Assembly: GCF_003852515.1 (NCBI RefSeq)
Contig: NZ_QAJK01000064.1
Span: forward strand, 1 to 59,626
Direction of reading: 5' to 3'
DNA length: 59,626 bases
Source: Variovorax sp. KBW07
GTDB lineage: Bacteria > Pseudomonadota > Gammaproteobacteria > Burkholderiales > Burkholderiaceae_C
How positions within the stretch are numbered: position 1 is the first letter of the stretch; each line of letters opens with the position of its first letter. The position numbers and the translations under genes were made by a program. Below the pieces are notes generated by a model. It worked only from the letters and a program-made list of their open reading frames with translations. It made no database searches and had not been told where the DNA came from. Shown in pieces: positions 14,341 to 22,404 of this stretch.

Positions 14341-17300
14341 ATGACTTGGTTCAAGAAGCTTTTCTGGGTCGGCGCGGGGCTAGCCGCAGGGGGCGCATTT
14401 GCCGTCTTCGTGGTGGACGAGCTGAAAACCTCCCGGCTGCAATCGGCCCTGTGGCGCGACCTGGCCAGCGGCGCGAGCTTCAGCGTCGATGCCGGTGCCA
14501 GCGACGCCATCCGCTTCCCCCACACCGGGCCCTACGACGAGCGGATGGGCTATCACGACCTTCCCCACTTCATCGAACGCCTGGAGCCCCAGGGCTATGT
14601 GGTGACCCGCCAGGCCCGCATGTCGCCGCGGCTGATCGAGCTGCAGGCGCACGGGCTCTACGCACCCTACCGCGAGAAAAACCAGGCCGGCCTGACGGTG
14701 CGCGACTGCCGCAACGCGGCGCTGCTGCACACGCGCGTGCCCAACCGGGCGTACGAGCGCTTCGAAGACGTGCCGCCGCTGCTGGCAAGCGCCCTGCTGT
14801 TCGTCGAAGACCGCCACCTGCTGGACGCGGAGCCGCTGCAGCGCAACCCCGCGATCGATCCGGAACGCTTCGCCAAGGCGGCGCTGGAGCAGGCGCTGCG
14901 GGCGGTGGGCCTGGGCCAGTCGGCAACGGGCGGCAGCACGCTGGCCACGCAGATCGAAAAGTACCGCCATTCGCCGCAAGGCCGCACGGGGTCGGTCAAA
15001 GACAAGCTGCGGCAGATGGCGTCGGCCTCGCTGCGGGCCTATCAGGATGGCGAAGACACGCAGGCACGCCGCCGCCAGATCGTCGTCGACTACCTGGACA
15101 CGGTGCCGCTGGCGGCCCGCCCGGGCATGGGCGAGGTGCATGGCCTGGGCGACGGCCTGTGGGCCTGGTACGGGCGCGACTTCGGCGAGGTGAACCGCCT
15201 GCTGGCCGACAGCGGGGAAGAGGCTGCGGCGCCGACGGACGAAGCGCTCGGGCGGCAGGCGGAGGCCTTCAAGCAGGCGCTGTCGCTGATGATCGCGCAG
15301 CGCCGCCCGTCGCAGCACCTGCTGGGCGACGGCGCGAGCCTGGCGCGGCTGACCGACAGCTACCTGCGGCTGATGGCCGAGGCGGGGCTGATCACGCCGG
15401 CGCTGCGCGATGCGGCGCTGCCGCTGCCCTTGCACCTGCAGCCCCCGCTGCCGCCGACACCCCGGCCGGACTTCGTGCAGCGCAAGGCCGCCACCGCGCT
15501 GCGCACCCACATTTCCACGCTGCTCGACGTGCCGCGTGCCTACGACCTGGAGCGGCTCGACCTCGACGCCGAAACCAGCCTGGACGGCGAGGCGCAGGCG
15601 CTGGTGGCGCGGGTGCTGGCCGGCCTGCGAACGCCCGCCGCGGCGAAGGCGGCGGGGCTGGTGGGCTCCCACATGCTCGACCCGGGTGCTGACCCGGGCC
15701 CGCTGATCTACAGCTTCACGCTGTTCGAGCGCAGCGCCGGGGCGAACCTGCTGCGCGTTCAGGCCGACAACATCGACCAGCCGTTCGACGTGAACCAGGG
15801 CGCGCGGCTGGACCTGGGCTCGACGGCCAAGCTGCGCACGCTGGTGAGCTACCTGGAGCTGGTGGCCGAGCTGCACGCGGGCTGGGCCGACCTGAGCCCG
15901 GCCCAGCTGTCGGCGCTGCCGCCGCCGAGCCCGCGCGACCCGCTGGGCCTGTGGGCGCGGCAGTACCTGTCGCGCGCCAAAGACCGCCGCCTTGGCCCGA
16001 TGCTCGAGGCGGCGATGGAGCGCAAGTATTCGGCGGGCACGGGCGAGGCTTTTTTTACCGGCGGCGGCATGCACCAGTTCGAGAATTTCGAGCGCTCGCG
16101 CAACGCCAGTTCGATGACGGTGCGGGAGGGCTTCAAGCATTCGGTCAACCTGGTGTTCATCCGCCTGATGCGCGACCTGGTGCGCCACCGCATGTTCGGC
16201 GGCGCGTCGAACGCGGAGCAGCTGCTGAAAGACCCCGCCGCCCCAGGCCGGCGCGAGCTGCTCGCGCGCTTTGCGGACCGCGAAGGCTCGGCCTACCTGA
16301 TGCGCTTTCATCGCAAGTACCAGGGCCAGTCGGCCGCCGGCGCCGAAGCGCTGCTGCTGCGCGGCGTAAGGCCGTCGGCACCGCGCCTGGCGAGCGTGCT
16401 GTTCACCATCGAGCCCGAAGCCGACGAAGCTCGGCTCGACGCGCTTCTGCTGCGGAGGCTGGGCCGCGGCGCCGGCTCGCCGCGCGCGTTGCAGGCACTG
16501 CGCGGCACCTACGCCGGCTTGTCGCTGGCCGACCGCGGCTATGTCGCGCGGGTGCATCCGCTGGAGCTCTGGCTGGTGGGCTACCTGCGGCGTCACCCGG
16601 GCGCCTCGCTGACCGAGGTGCTGGACGCGAGCGCGCGCGAACGCCAGGAGGTCTATGCCTGGCTCTTCAAGACGCGCCACAAGAGCGCGCAAGACAGGCG
16701 CGTGCGCGAGCTGATCGAGCTCGACGCCTTCGCGCAGATTCACCGCTCGTGGCAACGCGTGGGTTACCCGTTCGCATCGCTCACGCCTTCTTACGCGAGC
16801 GCGATCGGCGCGTCGGGCGACCGGCCGGCTGCGCTGGCGGAGCTGATGGGCATCATCGCGAACGATGGCGTGCGGCTGCCCACGCAGCGGATCGACGCAT
16901 TGCACTTTGCACGCGACACACCTTACGAAACACGGCTGGAACCACGCAACGCGAACGCCGAACGGGTGCTGCCCACCGAAGTGGCCGCAACGGTGCGGCG
17001 CGCGCTGGTCGAGGTGGTGAACGACGGCACGGCGCGGCGCCTGAAAGACGCGCTGGTGGACGAGAATGGCCGCGCGATAGAGATCGGCGGCAAGACCGGC
17101 ACCGGCGACCATCGCTACGGGCACACCGGCCGCGGCGGACGCATGCTGTCGGAACGCAAGATCAGCCGCTCGGCCACCTTCGTGTTCACCATCGGCGACC
17201 GTTACTTCGGCACCATCCTGGCCTACGTGCGCGAACCCTATGCCGCCCGCTACCGCTTCACGAGCGCGCTGCCGACGCAGTTGCTGAAGTCGCTGGGGCC

Positions 17301-17346
17301 GCAGTTGCTGCCAGTGCTCCGACGCAGCGGATGCGGGGGAGATTGA
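14341..17346 (+). CDS. Class A penicillin-binding-protein-like glycosyltransferase/transpeptidase
   Basis: 1001-aa cell-wall enzyme anchored by one N-terminal transmembrane segment (about residues 8-26). The GT51 transglycosylase region shows ALLFVEDRHLLD (E156, the catalytic Glu position) and GGSTLATQIEK (198-208). The transpeptidase region has an STAK tetrad with nucleophile S494 and a KTG motif at K918 (GGKTGTGD). Between them lies an unusually long and variable region, and the protein is longer than typical PBP1a (about 800 aa). It belongs to the large PBP1-like family annotated in Burkholderiales as transglycosylase-domain proteins. There are no other peptidoglycan genes nearby. Confidence 0.82.
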   Translation: MTWFKKLFWVGAGLAAGGAFAVFVVDELKTSRLQSALWRDLASGASFSVDAGASDAIRFPHTGPYDERMGYHDLPHFIERLEPQGYVVTRQARMSPRLIELQAHGLYAPYREKNQAGLTVRDCRNAALLHTRVPNRAYERFEDVPPLLASALLFVEDRHLLDAEPLQRNPAIDPERFAKAALEQALRAVGLGQSATGGSTLATQIEKYRHSPQGRTGSVKDKLRQMASASLRAYQDGEDTQARRRQIVVDYLDTVPLAARPGMGEVHGLGDGLWAWYGRDFGEVNRLLADSGEEAAAPTDEALGRQAEAFKQALSLMIAQRRPSQHLLGDGASLARLTDSYLRLMAEAGLITPALRDAALPLPLHLQPPLPPTPRPDFVQRKAATALRTHISTLLDVPRAYDLERLDLDAETSLDGEAQALVARVLAGLRTPAAAKAAGLVGSHMLDPGADPGPLIYSFTLFERSAGANLLRVQADNIDQPFDVNQGARLDLGSTAKLRTLVSYLELVAELHAGWADLSPAQLSALPPPSPRDPLGLWARQYLSRAKDRRLGPMLEAAMERKYSAGTGEAFFTGGGMHQFENFERSRNASSMTVREGFKHSVNLVFIRLMRDLVRHRMFGGASNAEQLLKDPAAPGRRELLARFADREGSAYLMRFHRKYQGQSAAGAEALLLRGVRPSAPRLASVLFTIEPEADEARLDALLLRRLGRGAGSPRALQALRGTYAGLSLADRGYVARVHPLELWLVGYLRRHPGASLTEVLDASARERQEVYAWLFKTRHKSAQDRRVRELIELDAFAQIHRSWQRVGYPFASLTPSYASAIGASGDRPAALAELMGIIANDGVRLPTQRIDALHFARDTPYETRLEPRNANAERVLPTEVAATVRRALVEVVNDGTARRLKDALVDENGRAIEIGGKTGTGDHRYGHTGRGGRMLSERKISRSATFVFTIGDRYFGTILAYVREPYAARYRFTSALPTQLLKSLGPQLLPVLRRSGCGGD

Positions 17347-17405
17347 TTCGGCGCGCATATCTCATGCGTGGACACCGCCGCCCCGCCTCCCTACGATTGC
17401 TCTCG

Positions 17406-18500
17406 ATGAACATCGAGAAACTCAAGGGCAAGCTCGCCTTCCTGCGCGAGGCGGAAAAACTGAAAGACGTGCTGCGCAGCGGGCACACATCCTCCGGCCG
17501 CGCCGAGAGCACGGCCGAGCACAGCTGGCGGCTGTGCCTGATGGCGATGGCGTTTGAAGAAGAGCTGGCCGGGCTCGACCTGCTGAAGGTGCTCAAGCTG
17601 TGCGTGGTGCACGACCTGGGCGAGGCCATCCATGGCGACATTCCGGCAGTGAGCCAGGGCGCGCACCCCGACAAGAGCGAGCGCGAACGCAACGACCTGC
17701 TCACGCTGATGGCGCCGCTGGGCAACGACGGCAGCAAGCTACGCGGCGATCTGCTGTCGCTCTGGGAAGAGTACGAAGCCGCCGCCTCACCGGAGGCCAA
17801 GGCGGTGAAGGCGCTCGACAAGCTGGAGACCATCCTGCAGCACAACCAGGGGGCGAACCCGGAGGATTTCGACTACGCCTTCAACCTCGGCTACGGCCGC
17901 AAGCACACGGGCACCACGCCGTTGTTCAGTGCGTTGCGCGAACTGGTCGATGACGACACGCGGCGCCGCATCGTGCCGCTGCTGATCCGCGACGAGCGGC
18001 CGGGCGATGCGGCGGCCATCGAGCGCGTCACCACGGCGGCGTTCGCGAATGCGGCGCATGCGAGCCATACCGAGCAGTTCATCGTGAATGCGCTGCGGCG
18101 GGCGGGGCAGCTCACGGTGTCGCTGGTGGCGCAAGCGGCGCAGACCGGTGAAGACGAACAGGAAATCGTGGGTCACGTGGCGGTGTCGCCGGTGTCTATT
18201 TCTTCTTCAGGTGCAACCGACTGGTATGGGCTGGGGCCAATCTCGGTGGTGCCTGGGCGGCAGGGGCAAGGCATCGGGGCCGCGCTGATGGCGTCTGCGC
18301 TGGAGCGCTTGCGGCAAGCAGGCGCTGCGGGCTGCGTGGTGCTGGGAGACCCCGCCTACTACGGGCGCTTCGGGTTTGTCGCGCAACCGGGGCTGGTGCT
18401 GCCGGGGGTGCCTGCGGAGTACTTCCAGGCGATTCGTTTCGACGGTGCATGGCCGACGGGGGATGTGCGCTATCACGAGGCGTTCGACGCGACGCGGTAG
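17406..18500 (+). CDS. HD-domain phosphohydrolase fused to GNAT acetyltransferase
   Basis: 364-aa two-domain protein. Residues 1-190 form a YfbR/HDDC2-type HD domain, whose metal residues H39, H69-D70, E73 and D78 are visible in STAEHSWRLCLMA and VVHDLGEAIHGDIP; such proteins act as 5'-deoxynucleotidases or similar. From about 193 (LLIRDERPGDAAAIERV) to the end is a GNAT domain of the YhbS type, with the acetyl-CoA loop VVPGRQGQGIGAALM and GDPAYYGRFGF. The frame is continuous across the junction with no stop or sequence oddity, so the fusion looks genuine. The substrate is unknown for both halves. Confidence 0.82.
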   Translation: MNIEKLKGKLAFLREAEKLKDVLRSGHTSSGRAESTAEHSWRLCLMAMAFEEELAGLDLLKVLKLCVVHDLGEAIHGDIPAVSQGAHPDKSERERNDLLTLMAPLGNDGSKLRGDLLSLWEEYEAAASPEAKAVKALDKLETILQHNQGANPEDFDYAFNLGYGRKHTGTTPLFSALRELVDDDTRRRIVPLLIRDERPGDAAAIERVTTAAFANAAHASHTEQFIVNALRRAGQLTVSLVAQAAQTGEDEQEIVGHVAVSPVSISSSGATDWYGLGPISVVPGRQGQGIGAALMASALERLRQAGAAGCVVLGDPAYYGRFGFVAQPGLVLPGVPAEYFQAIRFDGAWPTGDVRYHEAFDATR

Positions 18501-18524
18501 CCGGCAGGCCCCATGCGATCCGTA
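18501..18524 (-). repeat. Duplication scar: relic of the TIGR02270 gene start
   Basis: Read on the minus strand, the bases just past the stop of the 18525-19511 gene include ATGGGGCCTGCCG, which is also the start of the TIGR02270 gene (21410), at the same short distance after the other propeller copy. Homology therefore extends past the stop codon, showing that the duplicated unit ended inside the next gene. Confidence 0.65.
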
Positions 18525-19511
18525 TCAATCGAGATACGGCGCGACGATCGTGCGCCACTGCTGGCCGTCAAAGGTCCAGACATGCGTGGGGCTGGCAATG
18601 CCCAGGAGTCCGTCGCGCACATCCATGTGGCCACTGGCGGACACCGGTTCTCCGTTGTGAGTCACCGGCAGCAACTCGCTGCCGTTCCAGACGCGGAACT
18701 GATAGTCGGAGGACAGCCAGAGCTGGCCACCGAACCAGGCGGCATCGTTCCACAGAATGCTGGCATTGCCTTTGTAGATGCTCTTCCAGGTGGACTCGCG
18801 CCCCACCCAGAGGCTTCCGCCCTCGCCCGAGATATAGACCTTGCCATCGCCCGCACACGTCACGGTGCCGAGTTGCACGTTGCTGGGAAATCCCATCTGC
18901 TTCCAGGCTTTGCCATCGAAGTGCCACACGTCGCCGTGGCCACCGACGGCATACATGTCGTTCGCCGAGAAGGCATCCATGTCGTTGAAGCCCTGCGAGG
19001 AAGACGCATCCTTCTGTGGAAACCCTTCGCCGACCTTCGTCCACTTGCCGATGTCGGTGCGTTTGTAGATGGCCCGCCCGCCACCGACCGAATAGGCGAA
19101 GCCATCGATCGTCTTGATCCGGTAGGTCACGGGCACCTTGCCGGGGTCGATGAACTCGTCGGGAAATTTTCCGCCGCCGCCGAGCACGCTGACTTGCCCG
19201 TCGTTGTTCCTGGCGACGAGCAGGCCCTGGGCCAATGGCTTCAGGGCCACGCCGATTCGCGGTTTGTTGTAGCCCTCCAGCGTGCGCGAGCCGAAGGTGG
19301 TTCCCGGTTTTTCGAGGTTGAGAACGAACAACTTCGTGGGGATGTCGTGGTCCCACATCTTCGACGCCTGTTCGTCGGACACATCCCGGCGAAGGCAGAT
19401 GTAGAGGAAGGAGTGGCTTCGCACGGCGCAGTCGGTAATGGACCAGCCCTTGATTTCCGCTGCCCAGACCTCTTTGCTCAGATAGATTGACTGATTCAAT
19501 TCGCTTTCCAT
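18525..19511 (-). CDS. Propeller-like protein, second copy (possible orphan T6SS immunity protein)
   Basis: 328-aa protein, about three quarters identical by eye to the 21421-22404 product. It has no signal peptide. Repeated short blocks of the WHFDGKAW/VWNGSELL/VWTFDGQQWRTI type suggest a beta-propeller of kelch or WD-like blades, starting with VWAAEIKGWSITDCAVRS. It is the last gene of the minus-strand T6SS-associated set, converging on the HD-GNAT gene. The paralogue directly follows a Tox-GHH2 effector, so I infer that this copy is a spare or diverged immunity protein. A propeller immunity protein is not something I can confirm from a named family. Confidence 0.65.
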   Translation of the reverse strand: MESELNQSIYLSKEVWAAEIKGWSITDCAVRSHSFLYICLRRDVSDEQASKMWDHDIPTKLFVLNLEKPGTTFGSRTLEGYNKPRIGVALKPLAQGLLVARNNDGQVSVLGGGGKFPDEFIDPGKVPVTYRIKTIDGFAYSVGGGRAIYKRTDIGKWTKVGEGFPQKDASSSQGFNDMDAFSANDMYAVGGHGDVWHFDGKAWKQMGFPSNVQLGTVTCAGDGKVYISGEGGSLWVGRESTWKSIYKGNASILWNDAAWFGGQLWLSSDYQFRVWNGSELLPVTHNGEPVSASGHMDVRDGLLGIASPTHVWTFDGQQWRTIVAPYLD

Positions 19512-19656
19512 TAGTCGTCCGAGCTGCTGCCCGTTGGAGTGCTGGTAGTACGGGTGTACCTCGACGAGCTATCGCGGCTTTTCTCAAGTGCCCGAACGAT
19601 CCGGTGAACCTGAACCTGTTGTGGAGCCGGTCTGGCAACTGTGACTCCGGGTCACA

Positions 19657-20043
19657 TCATTCCGCCCAGTTCGCCGAAGAGAAAATCTTCCAGAGTGGCG
19701 GCAGGTCTTCTTCCCGGCCGCTTGGCCGCAAGCGCCAGCCGGTGTGGTCGAAAGCTTCGACCGTGCCCGACTCGACCAATTGCCCTTCGCGCAAATGCAG
19801 CAGCAGAGGCAGGTCCTCCGGAACGAACCGGCCCAGAAACTCGGCGTGATCTTCCAGGTCGAGCCAGAGCCACACGGTGCTCGATGCCTTGCTCAGGCCC
19901 GCAAGGCGCGCGAACGCGGGATGCAGTTGCCGGCACTTTGCGCACCATGCCCTTGCACCGACCACGGCGACGAGCGTGCCCTCGGGCTGCTGCAGTCGCC
20001 CGGCAATGTCGGCCGCGTCGAGCCACGGGTCGGGGAAGGTCAT
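19657..20043 (-). CDS. Thioredoxin-like protein
   Basis: 128-aa thioredoxin-fold protein without a signal peptide. The active-site motif is WCAKC (C34 and C37). The cis-proline region (VPEDLPLLLHLREGQLVESG) is in the expected place. The ATG at 20043 overlaps the TIGR02270 stop by 4 bases (ATGA), which shows operon coupling and rules out the much longer open frame upstream. It lies in a T6SS-associated operon, so I infer a role in redox handling or folding of the cysteine-rich effector. Confidence 0.82.
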   Translation of the reverse strand: MTFPDPWLDAADIAGRLQQPEGTLVAVVGARAWCAKCRQLHPAFARLAGLSKASSTVWLWLDLEDHAEFLGRFVPEDLPLLLHLREGQLVESGTVEAFDHTGWRLRPSGREEDLPPLWKIFSSANWAE

Positions 20044-21410
20044 GAACGCAGCAGCCTGTCGATCTGCCTGCGCTGCGACTCGGCGGAGCCACGCACACTC
20101 AGGCCCGTACCCGGCACGCGATACCGCAGGGCATGGGCAGCAACGGCGCGCACCGGTTGTGTCGCATGCTGAAGCAGCTCCACGAGCCACGCGTCGGTGA
20201 CCAGGCGTCCGCAGAGCAGCCGCTGGTTGGCGCCGGCATCGAAGCGCACCGCGCGCTGGGCGTTCTGCACCGCCAGCAGGTCCGGCAGCGGCAGCCCGCT
20301 GTCGGCGTCCAGCCGGGCTGCGGTGACCGGCCCGCGCAAGTCGGTCTGCAGAAGCTCCGGCTCTTGCGCCACCAGGCCAGGCGCCTCCAGATCGATGCCG
20401 GTCAGGGTCTGCCACACCCACCCCGCGTAGCGCGCATCTTCCGGGTGGGCGATGCGGCTGGTCACGTAGTGCAGGTGGGCCGGATCGCCATGATGCAGCG
20501 CGAAACAAAGGCCGGCCCTCGGCGGCAGGAACGCGTAGAGGCCCTGCACGTCGGGGTGCCGCATCGGCACCAGGCAGGCCAGATGCCGCAGCCAGCGGCT
20601 CAGGCGCCTGTCGGCCTGCTGGCGAAACCAGCCGGTGGCCTGCTGCGCATGTGCCGCCTGCGCCACCACGCAGCGCCAGAGCACGGCCAACGCCTGCGCG
20701 CGATGCGCCGCCGAGCCGCCCGATGCAATAGCGGCTTCCGCACGCACGGCATGGTCGCTGTCGCCAAGCGCCTGCACCAGGGCGGCGGCGGTGTCGTGCG
20801 CCTGCGATGCCATGGGCTCGTGCTGCCAGGGCGTGGCGCTGCGGGTCGCCGCGGCCGCACGGCACGCAGCCGCGCGCACGAACGGCACGGGGTGAGCCAG
20901 CCAATGCGCCGGCGGGAGCGAAAGGGCCGGCAGGGCTGGCGCTCCGATGAGCGCGACCGCTCGCAACGCCGCGACCGCGGTCACGGGGTCGGAAGGCTCA
21001 CTGCTCCATTGGCGCAGGATGTTGTGGGCCCTGGGCAGCGGCAGGCGCGCCAGGGCGGAGACGACACCGCGCAGCAAGGTGTCGGGCTGTGCTCGCACGA
21101 TGGTCATCACCCGTGCCAGGCCCGCCGCATCGCCGGACTGCATGGCGACCCAACTGCCTGCGAAGGCCTCTCCCGCCTTCTTCCATCGGTCGAGCGCGGC
21201 CAGGGTCGTCGAAAGCCCGGCTGCGCCGGCTACTTGCAACCCCTCGAGATGCGCGCCGAGCATGCGATCGAAATGCTCGAATTTTTGCCAGCTCAAATGC
21301 ACCGACGAGCGCGATGTGTCGATGTACTGCCAGTAGAACGCGGCATCTTCCGCGTGACGGCGAACCAGCGGCTCGATGCTGGCGGGAATGGTGATTGCGG
21401 CAGGCCCCAT
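20040..21410 (-). CDS. TIGR02270-family T6SS-associated protein
   Basis: 456-aa protein rich in Ala and His with HEAT-like helical character. It matches the look of the TIGR02270 family often found next to vgrG and DUF2169 genes (IEPLVRRHAEDAAFYW...near the N-terminus, then alternating short helices such as LGDSDHAVRAEAAIASGG). The biochemical role of the family is unknown. The ATG at 21410 lies 10 bases after the stop of the upstream propeller gene. A longer frame reaching 21548 overlaps that gene and was rejected. Coupled by ATGA to the thioredoxin-like gene. Confidence 0.75.
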   Translation of the reverse strand: MGPAAITIPASIEPLVRRHAEDAAFYWQYIDTSRSSVHLSWQKFEHFDRMLGAHLEGLQVAGAAGLSTTLAALDRWKKAGEAFAGSWVAMQSGDAAGLARVMTIVRAQPDTLLRGVVSALARLPLPRAHNILRQWSSEPSDPVTAVAALRAVALIGAPALPALSLPPAHWLAHPVPFVRAAACRAAAATRSATPWQHEPMASQAHDTAAALVQALGDSDHAVRAEAAIASGGSAAHRAQALAVLWRCVVAQAAHAQQATGWFRQQADRRLSRWLRHLACLVPMRHPDVQGLYAFLPPRAGLCFALHHGDPAHLHYVTSRIAHPEDARYAGWVWQTLTGIDLEAPGLVAQEPELLQTDLRGPVTAARLDADSGLPLPDLLAVQNAQRAVRFDAGANQRLLCGRLVTDAWLVELLQHATQPVRAVAAHALRYRVPGTGLSVRGSAESQRRQIDRLLRS

Positions 21411-21420
21411 TCGACTCGGA

Positions 21421-22404
21421 TCAGTCGAAGTAAGGGCCAATGATCGTGCGCCAGCGCCGGCCATCGAAGGTCCAGGCTTGCGTCGGGCTCGCGATGGCCA
21501 GCAATCCATCGCGGACATCCATGTGTCCGCCGGCGCCCATCTGCTCACCCTCGTGTGTCACCGGCGTGAGCTCGCTGCCGTTCCAGATCTGGAACTGATA
21601 GTCGGAGGCGAGCCAGAGCCTTTCGTCGAACCACGCAACGTCGTTCCACGGAATGCTCGAGCTGCCCTTGTAGATGTTCTTCCAGGTCGATTTCTGGCCA
21701 ACCCACAAGCTGCCGCCTTCGCCGGAGATGTAGACATTGCCGTCTCCGGCACAGGTCACGGTCGCCAGTTGAACGTTGCTGGGGAAGCCCATCTGCGTCC
21801 AGTCCTTGCCGTCGAAGTGCCATACATCGCCGTGGCCTCCCACGGCGTACATGTCGGACGCCGAAAAAGCGTCGAGGTCTCTGAAACCTGCGCGCTCGAT
21901 GTGTTCGACACGCGGAAGGTCGGCAACCTTTTTCCATTTGCCCGTATCGGTCCGCTTGTAGATCTTTCGCTGCCCGCCCACGGAATAAGCGTAGCCATCA
22001 ATCGTCTTGATCTTCCAGGTCATCGGGACATGGCCTGGATCGATGAACTCATCGGGAAAATCCTTGCCTCCTCCGACGACGCTGACCTGTCCATCGTCGT
22101 TGCGAGCGACAACCAGGCCTTGAGGCAACGGATTCAAGGCAACGCCGATGCGTGGTTTGTTGTATCCGATGAGATGCCGTGCACCGAACGAGGTGCCGGG
22201 TTTCTCCAGATTGATCACAAGCATCTTGGTGGGAATGTCGTGGTCGAACATTCGCGATGCCTGCTCTTCAGGCAGTTCCTTGCGAAGACAAAAATACAGA
22301 AGCGTGCGGCTGCGCACCGCGCAATCCGTGATGGACCAGCCTTTGATTTCTGCGCGCCAAACTTCTCTGCTCGTGTGAATCGATGAGTCCAATGCAATCT
22401 CCAT
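21421..22404 (-). CDS. Propeller-like protein directly after the GHH nuclease effector (putative immunity)
   Basis: 327-aa cytoplasmic protein with the same repeated blade-like blocks as its paralogue at 18525-19511 (WHFDGKDW, IWNGSELT and WTFDGRRWRTI). Its start overlaps the stop of the Tox-GHH2 effector gene by one base (TGATG-type junction at 22404), the arrangement expected for an effector-immunity pair. I infer that it neutralises the nuclease. It could instead be an accessory or adaptor protein. Not recognised as a characterised immunity family. Confidence 0.65.
   Translation of the reverse strand: MEIALDSSIHTSREVWRAEIKGWSITDCAVRSRTLLYFCLRKELPEEQASRMFDHDIPTKMLVINLEKPGTSFGARHLIGYNKPRIGVALNPLPQGLVVARNDDGQVSVVGGGKDFPDEFIDPGHVPMTWKIKTIDGYAYSVGGQRKIYKRTDTGKWKKVADLPRVEHIERAGFRDLDAFSASDMYAVGGHGDVWHFDGKDWTQMGFPSNVQLATVTCAGDGNVYISGEGGSLWVGQKSTWKNIYKGSSSIPWNDVAWFDERLWLASDYQFQIWNGSELTPVTHEGEQMGAGGHMDVRDGLLAIASPTQAWTFDGRRWRTIIGPYFD

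Noticed and set aside
14380-17358. 992-codon open frame antisense to the PBP-like gene
   Set aside because: Arg/Gln/His-rich product with no motifs, while the sense gene has GT51 and transpeptidase motifs.
18520-18539. Seven-base hairpin (CCGTATC/GATACGG) at the end of the second propeller gene as a terminator
   Set aside because: It lies partly inside the coding end and has no T-run on either strand.
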